Shown: positions 33,027-40,600 of the stretch, one piece after another
Position numbering within the stretch: position 1 is the first letter of the stretch
Layout of the letters: each line of letters opens with the position of its first letter
Source: Clostridiales bacterium
GTDB lineage: Bacteria; Bacillota; Clostridia; Lachnospirales; WQUN01
Reading direction: 5' to 3'
Length of the DNA: 40,734 nt
NCBI GenBank assembly: GCA_031271295.1
Contig: JAISVZ010000084.1
Coordinates: 1-40,734, forward strand
Translations under genes and position numbers: made by a program
The notes under the pieces: model-generated
What the model saw: only the letters and a program-made list of their open reading frames with translations
What the model was told of the DNA's origin: nothing
Databases searched by the model: none

Positions 33027-34475
33027 TTGTTTAATACAATTTTCCGAAAGCAATTCAGCCTTCACATGGGCGTAATACTTATTACGTTCGCAATTCTCGG
33101 CGTGGTTTTATCCCAGGCGTTCACAAACTATTTCACCAAAGAAAAGGAAGAAAGCCTTAAACGGCAGGGAGAGAAAATTTCTGAGCAGTATATACGCGTG
33201 GCGTCCGGGCGTATTATGGATGTGGATTTATATCAGCTCTACAATCAATTTCAGGTTATTAACGAATACTTGGACGCAAGTTTTATTTTGGTGGATACCG
33301 GGTTTAACATAATAGACGTTTCTGCGGATATAAACCGCGATTATATTGGGCAAAGGCTTGAATCCGAAGTTTTTATTCCCGTTTTGGAGGGCAAGGTTGT
33401 TACAACGCAGGGCACCATAGACGGCTTGTTTAACGAACCTGTTTTAACCGTATGCTACCCTATAGTTTCCGACAACACGGTTTTATGCGCCATTCTTATG
33501 AATTCTTCCGTGCCGGAGCTTCAAAGCGCAATAAACGAGGCGTATAAAATCGGGCTATGGTGTTTGGCGGCGTCCGGTGTGCTTGCGTTCGCGCTAATTT
33601 TTTTATCTTCAAAAACAATGGCAAAACCGCTGCGCGAAATGAACGAAGCGGCGAAGGTTATAGCATCGGGGGATTTTGAAAAGCGCATTGAAACCAAAAG
33701 CCGCGACGAGGTTGGCCAGCTTGCCAAAAGCTTAAACTATATGGCGGAAAGCCTGAATAAACAGGAAATTGCCCGCAGGGAATTCATTGCGAACGTATCG
33801 CACGATTTTCGCTCGCCTTTAACAAGCATACGCGGTTTTTTGCAGGCAATAGAGGACGGTACCGCGCCGCCGGAAAAACGCTCGCATTATATAGGAATTG
33901 TTTTGGACGAAACCGAACGCCTTTCGTCGCTTGCGGAGGATATTTTAACTCTTAACAAAATTAACTACGCAAATACGGAGCTTGATTACGAGGATTTTGA
34001 TATAAACGAGCTTATAAGAAATACTGTTAACCGCTTCGAGCAAAGGGTTAAAAGCAAAAAGATAATTATGAAAATTCTGTTAGCTGAAAAAAGCACATAC
34101 GTTCACGCGGATTTTGAAAAAATCGCCAGAGTTTTATATAACCTTATAGATAACGCCGTAAAATTTACTCAGGCGGAGGGCGAAATAAACATAGAAACGT
34201 CGCTGCAAAAATCGAAGGATGTGAATGCGGTATTAACTTTGAGCGTTCGGGATAACGGCCCGGGAATACCCGAAGAGGATAGGGCGCGGGTGTTTGAAAG
34301 GTTTTATAAAGCGGATTTATCCCGCGGGGAGGATAAAAAAGGCTCCGGGCTTGGCCTTTCCATAGCTAAAGAATTTATAAAGGCCCACGGGGAAAGTATT
34401 AGCTTAACCTGTGAGCCTGGCGGCGGGTGCAATTTTAAATTCACCTTAAAAACAACGGTAACCGAAGAGGATTAA
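33027..34475 (+). CDS. Membrane sensor histidine kinase (orphan)
   Basis: 482 residues if started at the TTG at 33027, which has AAGGGTG 8 bp upstream and places TM1 (HMGVILITFAILGVVLSQAF) at residues 13-32. The open frame extends to 32907 but crosses the predicted promoter. An external sensor domain of about 140 residues precedes TM2 (about 174-195). HAMP is next (AKPLREMNEAAKVIASGDFE). The phosphoacceptor His is near residue 259 (ANVSHDFRSPLTSIRGFL). The ATP-binding boxes are LIDNAVKFT, VRDNGPGIPEEDR and GSGLGLSIAKEF. No response regulator is adjacent, which is unusual for this class; the partner must lie elsewhere. Confidence 0.92.
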   Translation: MFNTIFRKQFSLHMGVILITFAILGVVLSQAFTNYFTKEKEESLKRQGEKISEQYIRVASGRIMDVDLYQLYNQFQVINEYLDASFILVDTGFNIIDVSADINRDYIGQRLESEVFIPVLEGKVVTTQGTIDGLFNEPVLTVCYPIVSDNTVLCAILMNSSVPELQSAINEAYKIGLWCLAASGVLAFALIFLSSKTMAKPLREMNEAAKVIASGDFEKRIETKSRDEVGQLAKSLNYMAESLNKQEIARREFIANVSHDFRSPLTSIRGFLQAIEDGTAPPEKRSHYIGIVLDETERLSSLAEDILTLNKINYANTELDYEDFDINELIRNTVNRFEQRVKSKKIIMKILLAEKSTYVHADFEKIARVLYNLIDNAVKFTQAEGEINIETSLQKSKDVNAVLTLSVRDNGPGIPEEDRARVFERFYKADLSRGEDKKGSGLGLSIAKEFIKAHGESISLTCEPGGGCNFKFTLKTTVTEED

Positions 34476-34479
34476 GCGG

Positions 34480-34986
34480 TTAATTAATACCGTCGAACAA
34501 TTTTCGCGCGGCGTCTTGCTGTTGCGCGTCGCTGCCGGGTACCCCGTCGTTCGAAGGCAAAGCGAAGCGGTAATCCCCAGCCTGAATTTCGGGAACGTAA
34601 ATTCCCAAAACGGCATCGTTGGGAGCTTGTTCTTTAAGTTTTGCCTGCACTTCGTCCTGAATATAGGTAATGTTTCCGGGTTCGGTAATTTTGTCGTAGT
34701 TTAAATTGGAAACTGCCTCGGTAACAACACGCCTCAGAAAATTTGCGTCGGTATCGTTAACGTTATCCGCGGGGATTTCCAGAGTAATTTTAAGCTCCAC
34801 TTCGTGGCTCTCGCCGTCAGACGCGGAAAGCCTTGTGGATATTGTTGGAAGGTTTAACATTACGCTGTCGGAATACCTGCCGGAAGATGTGCTTGATATA
34901 TTTCTTACAACAAATACAGTGCCGCTGATAAGTAAAAGCGCGATTACAGTAAGTGCAATAACGGTGTATTTAGTGTTCTGACTCAT
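34480..34986 (-). CDS. FliL-like membrane-anchored protein
   Basis: 168 residues from the ATG at 34986, which has GGAGGTG 6 bp upstream. It has one N-terminal transmembrane helix (YTVIALTVIALLLISGTVFV). The outer domain has the FliL-type pattern: VELKITLEIPA, then a helix (FLRRVVTEAVSNL), then IQDEVQAKLKEQ, and VLGIYVPEIQAG near the end. FliL stabilises the flagellar stator in motile bacteria. No other flagellar gene is in the window, and the tail (SDAQQQDAARKLFDGIN) is unusual, so the assignment is moderate. It converges with the kinase gene 4 bp away. Confidence 0.6.
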   Translation of the reverse strand: MSQNTKYTVIALTVIALLLISGTVFVVRNISSTSSGRYSDSVMLNLPTISTRLSASDGESHEVELKITLEIPADNVNDTDANFLRRVVTEAVSNLNYDKITEPGNITYIQDEVQAKLKEQAPNDAVLGIYVPEIQAGDYRFALPSNDGVPGSDAQQQDAARKLFDGIN

Positions 34987-35046
34987 AACTGACACCTCCA
35001 ATGAGTTTTTAAGGGCGGGCGATAGATAACTCTCCCCCCTGATTAA

Positions 35047-35074
35047 ATTATACAGTAAATTTTGCGCTGTGCAA
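35047..35074 (-). promoter_or_regulatory. Promoter of the FliL-like gene
   Basis: Minus-strand TTGCAC (35074-35069), 16 bp, TATAAT (35052-35047). The leader is about 55 nt. Confidence 0.65.
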
Positions 35075-35132
35075 CAGATTTTTTTGCGCGAGCCCGGCAA
35101 AATTGTTTATTCATTTTGCGGAAATAAGTTTG

Positions 35133-35166
35133 CGTAAATGATGACAAAAAAATGTCATCATTTACG
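35133..35166. promoter_or_regulatory. Perfect 14-bp inverted repeat, possible operator or hairpin
   Basis: CGTAAATGATGACA (35133-35146), six A, TGTCATCATTTACG (35153-35166). It lies between the divergent FliL-like gene and acpS, 55 bp before the acpS start and about 60 bp outside the FliL-like -35 box. No T-run follows on either strand, so it is a poor terminator. Symmetry suits a dimeric repressor or a stable hairpin in the acpS leader. Confidence 0.6.
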
Positions 35167-35220
35167 TTGGTTCATTCCGGTAAGATAACCCAATAAACCT
35201 GAAAGGTTCGAATAAATTTT

Positions 35221-35622
35221 ATGATTTTAGGCTTAGGCACGGATATAATTGAAATTTCGCGGATAAAAACCGCCTGCGAACGCGAACGGTTTATAAAACG
35301 GTGCTTTACCGAAGAGGAAGCCGCGCTTTTCGCAAACGGCAAATTTACCGAAGGGGAGGCCGCGCTTTTCGCAAACGGCAAATTCCAAAGCGTTGCTGGC
35401 AACTTCGCCGCGAAGGAAGCTGCCGCAAAAGCGCTCGGAACCGGTTTTTCGGGTTTTTCCCTTTCGGATATAGAAGTTCTGCGGGATGAGCGCGGCAAGC
35501 CCATAATAAATTTATTTAACGGCGCAAAGAAAGTTTTCGAAACCCTTGGCGCAAAACATATTTATGTTTCAATATCTCATTGCGAAAATTACGCTTCGGC
35601 GGTAGTTATTATAGAGGAGTGA
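35221..35622 (+). CDS. acpS: Holo-[acyl-carrier-protein] synthase with internal duplication
   Basis: 133 residues; typical AcpS is 118-126. GLGTDIIEISRI carries the Mg-binding Asp8. The second metal ligand lies in NFAAKEAAAKALG (Glu66, normally about 57-58). ISISHCENYASA-like text (VSISHCENYAS) ends the fold. Residues 29-41 (FTEEEAALFANGK) are repeated as 42-54 (FTEGEAALFANGK), which accounts for the extra length. The enzyme transfers phosphopantetheine from CoA to acyl carrier protein. The duplication falls between the two catalytic blocks, in the helix after R-x-F-x-x-R. Activity is likely if the extra turn loops out, but that is inference. It precedes thiI by 5 bp. Confidence 0.92.
   Translation: MILGLGTDIIEISRIKTACERERFIKRCFTEEEAALFANGKFTEGEAALFANGKFQSVAGNFAAKEAAAKALGTGFSGFSLSDIEVLRDERGKPIINLFNGAKKVFETLGAKHIYVSISHCENYASAVVIIEE
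35305..35382 (+). repeat. In-frame 39-bp tandem duplication inside acpS
   Basis: 35305-35343 and 35344-35382 match at 37 of 39 positions; the two differences are A to G in the second copy (GAAGAGGAAGCC versus GAAGGGGAGGCC). It adds 13 codons without a frameshift. Confidence 0.95.
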
Positions 35623-35627
35623 AGTTA

Positions 35628-36809
35628 GTGGAGGAAGTTCTTATTGTAAAGTTCGGGGAAGTTGCGCTTCGCGGCAAAAACCGGTATATTTTTGAAAATA
35701 AACTCATTGCCGCGATTGAAAACAATCTGAAAGGATGCCCCGGTTATTTTGTTTCAAGGGAGCTTGGGCGCTATGTTGTATGCGCGCATTCAAGCCCGTT
35801 CGATTTTGCGCGTGTTATCCCGAAGGTTATTTCGGTGCTTGGAATAATATCCTGCTGCCCGGCAATCCGCAGCCGCGATATGAGTATGGAAAATATAAAA
35901 AAACTCAGCCTTTTGCATATGAAAAAAAGATATCCCGACGCGCCGGTTAAAGGGTACACATTTCGGGTAACGGCGCACCGCTCCCATAAGGATTACCCGG
36001 TTTCTTCGCAGGAAATTGCGGCTTGTATAGGCGAGTGCATAATAGAGGGCGCCGAAGGTTTTAAGGTAAATTTAAAAGAACCGGAAATAAATTTAAGGGC
36101 AGAGCTTCGCAACCAGGTTTATATTTATTCGGATGAAACAAAGGGTTTCGGCGGGCTTCCGGTGGGAAGCTGCGGCAAAACAATGGCGCTTTTATCCGCC
36201 GGGATAGACAGCCCCGTTGCATCGTTTTTAATGGCGCGGCGCGGCGTGGAGGTGGAGGCGGTTTATTTCCACACACCGCCGTACACTTCGGAGCGCGCGC
36301 TTTTGAAAGTTACGGATATCTGTGAGGTTTTAAAAACATTTACCGCGTCCTTTAAGCTTAACGTTGTAAATTTTACGGATATCCAAATGCTTATAAAGGA
36401 AAAAACCCCGCCGGAAAAATTTACGATTATGCTGAAACGTAGCATGATGCGGCTGGCGGAAATTTTGGCGCAAAAAAACGAATGTCAGGCGCTTACAACC
36501 GGCGACAGCGTTGGGCAGGTTGCAAGCCAAACCCTTAAAAGCATCGCGGCAATTGACGGCGCGGTAAGTATTCCGGTACTGCGTCCGCTTGCGGGTATGG
36601 ATAAAAACGAAATTATAGACTGGGCAAAAAAAATAGGCACATTTGATATTTCTATACGCCCGTTTCAGGATTGCTGCACTTTGTTTGTGCCGCCGCATCC
36701 CGAAACAAAGCCGAAAGTTTCAATAATAGAAAGTTTTGAAAAAAGTATTGATAACCTTTATGATATAACAAAAGAAGCTGCTGAAAACGTAAAAGTATAT
36801 AACTTTTAA
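35628..36809 (+). CDS. thiI: tRNA 4-thiouridine sulfurtransferase ThiI
   Basis: 393 residues from the GTG at 35628, with AGAGGAG 9 bp upstream; the frame extends into acpS but the protein family starts at VEEVLIVKFGEVALRGKNR. Order: N-terminal ferredoxin-like domain, THUMP domain (about 60-165; FRVTAHRSHKDYPVSSQEIA), then the PP-loop ATPase (MALLSAGIDSPVASFLMARR, about 185-204). DCCTLFVPPHPETKP near the end is typical. There is no rhodanese domain, as in most Firmicutes. It adenylates U8 of tRNA before sulfur transfer. Confidence 0.96.
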   Translation: MEEVLIVKFGEVALRGKNRYIFENKLIAAIENNLKGCPGYFVSRELGRYVVCAHSSPFDFARVIPKVISVLGIISCCPAIRSRDMSMENIKKLSLLHMKKRYPDAPVKGYTFRVTAHRSHKDYPVSSQEIAACIGECIIEGAEGFKVNLKEPEINLRAELRNQVYIYSDETKGFGGLPVGSCGKTMALLSAGIDSPVASFLMARRGVEVEAVYFHTPPYTSERALLKVTDICEVLKTFTASFKLNVVNFTDIQMLIKEKTPPEKFTIMLKRSMMRLAEILAQKNECQALTTGDSVGQVASQTLKSIAAIDGAVSIPVLRPLAGMDKNEIIDWAKKIGTFDISIRPFQDCCTLFVPPHPETKPKVSIIESFEKSIDNLYDITKEAAENVKVYNF

Positions 36810-36829
36810 AAGTAGGAAGGGGAAAGGGT

Positions 36830-37963
36830 ATGAATTTACTTGTTAAAAACTTTGCCAAAATAGGCGAGGCGGATATTGATGTTAACGGTTTAACGGTTAT
36901 AGCGGGGGCAAACGGAAGCGGCAAAAGCACGGTGGGAAAACTTTTTTATTGCCTTATTTGCGCGGCATACAAAACCAAAACGGATTTCGAGAAGGAAAAG
37001 CTAAGAAGAATCCGCAATGTTTTAGACCAAACGGAGAGTTTTGCGCTTGAAAACTTTTTTGAAGAGGTAAAGCGCAGCGATACCGGCAAAACTGCCTTTA
37101 GCATTTTAAGGGCGGGTAATGCCGACGAATACAATTTATCTTCAAACAACAAGGCGAAAATTAAGAAAATCCTGAGCGTTTCGGAGGCGGATTTTTTCAA
37201 AGCCTGCCTTGATAAAATGTTTAAATACGAGTTCGGCTCGCAGCTTTTAAACGTACACAACATGGAATCTTCAACAATAAAGCTTGTTATAGGCGAAAAC
37301 ATCAGCATAAAGCTTAATATCAAAAGTAATACGGAAATTACCGTTGAAGAGGCGCAGCTAAACGACGAGAAACTAACGGAAGCGTTTTACATCGACACTC
37401 CCTATATTATGGACGATACCACAACATTCGGCGTATACCACCGCAAGGATTTAAAGCGGCGGCTTACCGTTGAATCCGATAATGTGGCGCAAAAAATATT
37501 CAACCTCCTGCTGTCGGACGCTGCCCCCTCCGCGGGCGATACTTCCGGCGCTTTGGTGCATATAACAAACGAAGCCGCAGGGTATAAAACAATACTGATG
37601 CTTAAACGTCTTTTGGCAAAGGGCTTGCTTTTGGGCGGAAACCTTTTGATATTGGACGAACCGGAGATACATTTACACCCAAACCTTCAAATTATTTTGG
37701 CGGAGATTCTTGTTTTGCTTGTTAAATCCAAGCAGATAAACGTACTTTTAAACACCCACAGCCCTTACTTTTTAGAGGCTATTGAGGTATATTCCGAAAA
37801 ACACAAGATAAACGAATCAAGCAAATACTACCTTGCCAATCAGGAAGAAAAAAAATCCGTCATAAAGGATACGACGGAAAATGTGGAGGAAATTTATGCT
37901 CTTCTTTCAATGCCGTTTAAAAAACTTGAAGAAATAAGGAATGATTTGTATGACACTGAATGA
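36830..37963 (+). CDS. AAA/ABC-type ATPase of a two-gene module (OLD-like ATPase without Toprim)
   Basis: 377 residues, AGGAAGGGGAAAGG upstream. Walker A is GANGSGKST (26-34). After a long insertion (about 60-240) come Walker B LLILDEPEIHLHP near residue 270-283 and a switch His in LLNTHSPYFLEAI. This is the layout of RecF/OLD-type ATPases of the AAA_15/AAA_21 group. The usual C-terminal Toprim nuclease is absent; the protein ends shortly after the motor. The next gene overlaps by 14 bp and codes for a protein with a nuclease-like motif. Paired ATPase-nuclease genes of this shape are typical of phage defence (Septu, PARIS). I do not recognise this pair as a named system. Confidence 0.85.
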   Translation: MNLLVKNFAKIGEADIDVNGLTVIAGANGSGKSTVGKLFYCLICAAYKTKTDFEKEKLRRIRNVLDQTESFALENFFEEVKRSDTGKTAFSILRAGNADEYNLSSNNKAKIKKILSVSEADFFKACLDKMFKYEFGSQLLNVHNMESSTIKLVIGENISIKLNIKSNTEITVEEAQLNDEKLTEAFYIDTPYIMDDTTTFGVYHRKDLKRRLTVESDNVAQKIFNLLLSDAAPSAGDTSGALVHITNEAAGYKTILMLKRLLAKGLLLGGNLLILDEPEIHLHPNLQIILAEILVLLVKSKQINVLLNTHSPYFLEAIEVYSEKHKINESSKYYLANQEEKKSVIKDTTENVEEIYALLSMPFKKLEEIRNDLYDTE

Positions 37964-38477
37964 AATATACGCCTTTAAAGAAGAACTTCGAACAATATCC
38001 ATGGATTTTGACAATAACCACGCAATGGTAAAATCCAATTTTGCAATTGTCAATTTCGACAAGGCAAAGGATGTTTACGCGAAAGAGTTCGGCGCTTACT
38101 CGCCAAAATCCTGCGACGGTCTGTACTACTGCGCTGCGGAGGATACATACTATTTTGTTGAGTTTAAAAACGGGAAAATAAATAACGACGTTAGGCTTCA
38201 GGTAAACTTAAAGGTTTTGGAAAGCATTTCGCTTTTAAGCGACGTTCTGAATATGCCAACGTCCTTTTTCCGCGAAAAGTGCACGTTTATTTTGGTGTTT
38301 AACGATTCGAAAAACCGCTCGTCCATAGGTGCGCACGTAATGCGAAACGCCGGTGTTGAGCTTGTGCGTTTCGGTTTAGACAGGCTTGAAAAACTGTACC
38401 TTAAAAAAGTTTATACGCTAAACCCTTGGGAGTTTACCTCGCGCTTTGTTCGCAATTGGGAAAAGGGCAGCGTGTAA
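37950..38477 (+). CDS. Small PD-(D/E)XK-like protein, partner of the ATPase
   Basis: 175 residues from the ATG at 37950, with AAGGA about 10 bp upstream; an ATG at 37941 is the alternative. The central segment reads CDGLYYCAAEDTYYFVEFKNGK in two overlapping parts (CDGLYY, then YYFVEFKNGK), giving Asp56, then Glu71-Phe-Lys73. This is the D-x(14)-E-x-K spacing of PD-(D/E)XK nucleases. It is followed by a helix with Gln84 (RLQVNLKVLESISLL). The rest (TFILVFNDSKNRSS, VELVRFGLDRLEKLYL) suits the remaining alpha/beta core. The gene overlaps the ATPase stop, so translation is coupled. It could be a toxin or effector nuclease controlled by the ATPase. The fold is inferred only from motif and pattern. 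Confidence 0.7.
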   Translation: MTLNEIYAFKEELRTISMDFDNNHAMVKSNFAIVNFDKAKDVYAKEFGAYSPKSCDGLYYCAAEDTYYFVEFKNGKINNDVRLQVNLKVLESISLLSDVLNMPTSFFREKCTFILVFNDSKNRSSIGAHVMRNAGVELVRFGLDRLEKLYLKKVYTLNPWEFTSRFVRNWEKGSV

Positions 38478-38584
38478 AATGTTATACACGCAGTCCGTTT
38501 CATCTCTCAAATCCATAACAATGTATTGCATTTGTGAATGCCGGTATTTACGGTGTGGTGTTTTTTTTAAAAGGTGGTGATGAA

Positions 38585-38683
38585 ATGCGGCATACAGATT
38601 ATGCCGGAATGGATATTCTCCGTTTGTCATATTACAAATTAAAAATAACGGAGGTTAAGTATCGTGGAAAATATAACTTGTAA
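38585..38683 (+). CDS. Possible 32-residue leader peptide overlapping the AspRS start
   Basis: MRHTDYAGMDIL continues to ...KYRGKYNL and stops at 38681-38683. AAGGTGGTGATGAA gives a good ribosome site. The frame overlaps the first 20 bp of the downstream synthetase gene, whose own ribosome site (CGGAGG) lies inside it. No family is recognised. It could couple translation of the synthetase or be a chance frame. Confidence 0.4.
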   Translation: MRHTDYAGMDILRLSYYKLKITEVKYRGKYNL

Positions 38684-39989
38684 TCTTTCAACTTCACACG
38701 TTGAAGTTGAGCAAATTAGAAACCACATAGGGGAAGCTGTAAAAATACACGGGATTGTCTATAAAATTCGTGAAATGTCCGGTTTTGCTTTTGTGATTCT
38801 TAAAACAAAAAAGGCTTTACTGCAATGTGTTTATTCGCAGGAATTTTCGAGCTTTGAGCTGGCTGCATTGAAAGAAAATATGAGCGTTGTCATTACAGGA
38901 GAGGTTATTAATGATGAGAGAAGCCGAACCGGAATTGAGGTGCGGTTAATAGATTTTATTTGTCTTTCTGCTCCTGTCGATGAAACTCCTGTCGTCATTA
39001 ATAACAAGGAAGTTGCCGCTACGATTGACACATTGCTCGACTATCGCCCCATTACACTACGCAATGCCAAGGAACGGGCGATTTTTCAAATCCAAGCTGG
39101 CATTTGCCGCGGTCTGCGCAAATTCCTTGACGAAAATGGATTTACAGAAATCCACTCCCCTAAGATAGTTTTTAGCGGCGCAGAAGGCGGCGCAAACATT
39201 TTTAAGCTCGACTATTTTGGGCGGGAAGCCTATCTCACGCAAAGCCCGCAGTTTTATAAGCGAATTATGGTAGGAGTATTTGAGCGTGTTTACGAGATTG
39301 CACCCGTTTTTAGAGCCGAAAAGCACGACACATCCCGCCATATCAATGAATACACCAGTGTTGACTTTGAGATTGGATTTATTGAGAGCTTTTATGAAAT
39401 TATGCAGCTTGAAACACGGATGCTTTCTGAAACTCTCGACTTTTTGAGGAAGCATTATTCAGAGGAAATTACGTTGTTGAAAGTTGACATCCCGACAATC
39501 ACCGAAATACCAGCCGTGACTTTTAACGAAGCCAAGGAACTGATTGCTTCAACCTATAAGCGCAAAATAACCGACTTTGAGGATTTTGAACCGGAGGAAG
39601 AAAAACTGCTCTGTGACCTCGTAAAAAAGCAGACTGGCAGCGATTTTGTATTTGTGACGCATTATAAAGCCTTAAAGCGTCCTTTTTATGCAATGAATAC
39701 ACCGCAAAATCCGGAAGTGACCGAGAGTTTTGACCTTTTATTCCGTGGTATGGAAATAACTACGGGCGGGCAGCGTATCCATGATTACAATGAGCAGGTT
39801 GCGAAAATGCAGTCGAGGGGTATGAATGTCGAGGCGTTCAATAAGTACTTGATGGCTCATAAGTACGGCTTACCGCCGCACGGAGGTTTGGGTATCGGTC
39901 TTGAACGATTAACAGCAAAACTAATCGGCTTTCAGAATGTACGCCACGCCACAATGTTTCCGAGAGATATTAATAGATTAGAGCCATAA
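38664..39989 (+). CDS. aspS2: Archaeal/eukaryal-type aspartyl-tRNA synthetase
   Basis: 441 residues from a GTG with CGGAGGTTAAG upstream. An N-terminal OB fold (VKIHGIVYKIREMSGFAF) is followed directly by the class II core without the bacterial GAD insertion. Motif 2 is FRAEKHDTSRHINEYTSVDF, motif 3 is GGLGIGLERLTAKLIG, and the end FPRDINRLEP is typical of archaeal AspRS. Similar second AspRS genes occur in Clostridia, often as the non-discriminating enzyme that feeds GatCAB. The anticodon-loop residue that is Trp in discriminating and His in non-discriminating archaeal forms is Tyr here. A bacterial AspRS is also present at 7.5 kb. It lies next to a mobile element and has a different upstream layout from the other operons, so acquisition by transfer is plausible. 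Confidence 0.9.
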   Translation: MENITCNLSTSHVEVEQIRNHIGEAVKIHGIVYKIREMSGFAFVILKTKKALLQCVYSQEFSSFELAALKENMSVVITGEVINDERSRTGIEVRLIDFICLSAPVDETPVVINNKEVAATIDTLLDYRPITLRNAKERAIFQIQAGICRGLRKFLDENGFTEIHSPKIVFSGAEGGANIFKLDYFGREAYLTQSPQFYKRIMVGVFERVYEIAPVFRAEKHDTSRHINEYTSVDFEIGFIESFYEIMQLETRMLSETLDFLRKHYSEEITLLKVDIPTITEIPAVTFNEAKELIASTYKRKITDFEDFEPEEEKLLCDLVKKQTGSDFVFVTHYKALKRPFYAMNTPQNPEVTESFDLLFRGMEITTGGQRIHDYNEQVAKMQSRGMNVEAFNKYLMAHKYGLPPHGGLGIGLERLTAKLIGFQNVRHATMFPRDINRLEP

Positions 39990-40087
39990 GCAACAACACA
40001 CGCTTGCCTTGTTTGGCGAGCCCGAACACAAGACTCGCGGCGGTTATAGACTTACAGACTCCGCCTTTCCTTGCGCCGCACACGCCC

Positions 40088-40120
40088 TGCCGCCTGCAAA
40101 GAACATACTTGCAGGCGGCA
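40088..40120. repeat. 12-bp perfect hairpin carrying the CCTGCAAAGAACATACT motif
   Basis: TGCCGCCTGCAA (40088-40099), loop AGAACATAC, TTGCAGGCGGCA (40109-40120). Its left arm plus loop matches two places in the repeat nest: 18 of 18 bases at 6681-6698 and 17 of 17 at 6726-6742. Confidence 0.8.
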
Positions 40121-40137
40121 GGAGTGATAAGCTGATA

Positions 40138-40160
40138 GGGACGTTTTAATCAAACGTCCC
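40138..40160. terminator. Hairpin, possible terminator of aspS2 or mobile-element end
   Basis: GGGACGTTT (40138-40146), loop TAATC, AAACGTCCC (40152-40160). The 9-bp stem is perfect, but TAAAACC rather than a T-run follows, so termination is uncertain. Confidence 0.45.
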
Positions 40161-40379
40161 TAAAACCATTGGCAGTCCAGCATTTGCGGCACAGATGGGG
40201 ACAGCTTGCAAGCTCCGCGCCTCCGGGATTCAGCACTAAAATCACCGTGATTGGCCTTGCACTTTGAAAAATACCGTCTCAGACGGTCATAAAATGCACA
40301 TGACCATCGCGCCCTTCGGCGCGGACGGTACGGTGTAACGCCAATCTGGACACCTACGATAGAATGAAAGGAGCAGATT

Positions 40380-40553
40380 ATGCCGAAAAAAGAAACGGCG
40401 CAACCCGAACGGATGAAAGCCGAATCGGGAACATTTATCAAAAAGGTTGGCGGGACAACATACCGCGTCAATGTGCATTTCAGCGAGACGAGCAAGGAAA
40501 CGCTCACCGACAAAATGCTCCGCTTAATCAAGCGGGAAGTGAGCAGCCTGTGA
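40380..40553 (+). CDS. tnpW: Transposon-encoded protein TnpW
   Basis: 57 residues, with AAAGGAG 7 bp before the ATG. The text TTYRVNVHFSETSKETLTDK followed by MLRLIKREV is the hallmark of TnpW-type small proteins found beside serine recombinases of Tn4451-like and related integrative elements in Clostridia. Its role is not established. It lies 47 bp before the recombinase gene, in the same direction. Confidence 0.88.
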   Translation: MPKKETAQPERMKAESGTFIKKVGGTTYRVNVHFSETSKETLTDKMLRLIKREVSSL

Positions 40554-40600
40554 GCGTCTCGCAAAGTGCCGCAGATACCCGCTGCCGGAAAGAGGTCAGC

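Larger units (their letters stand above)
39990..40379. other. Gene-free edge of the mobile element with hairpins
   Basis: No ORF with support. It contains two perfect hairpins (40088-40120 and 40138-40160), ACCGTC/GACGGT (40273-40278 and 40282-40287) and GCGCC/GGCGC near 40310. Base composition becomes more G/C-rich than in most of the window. The element's own boundary is probably in this stretch or beyond the window; I cannot place it. Confidence 0.5.

Noticed and set aside
38664-39989. Asparaginyl-tRNA synthetase
   Set aside because: The ending FPRDINRLEP and the overall motif set fit archaeal-type AspRS rather than AsnRS.
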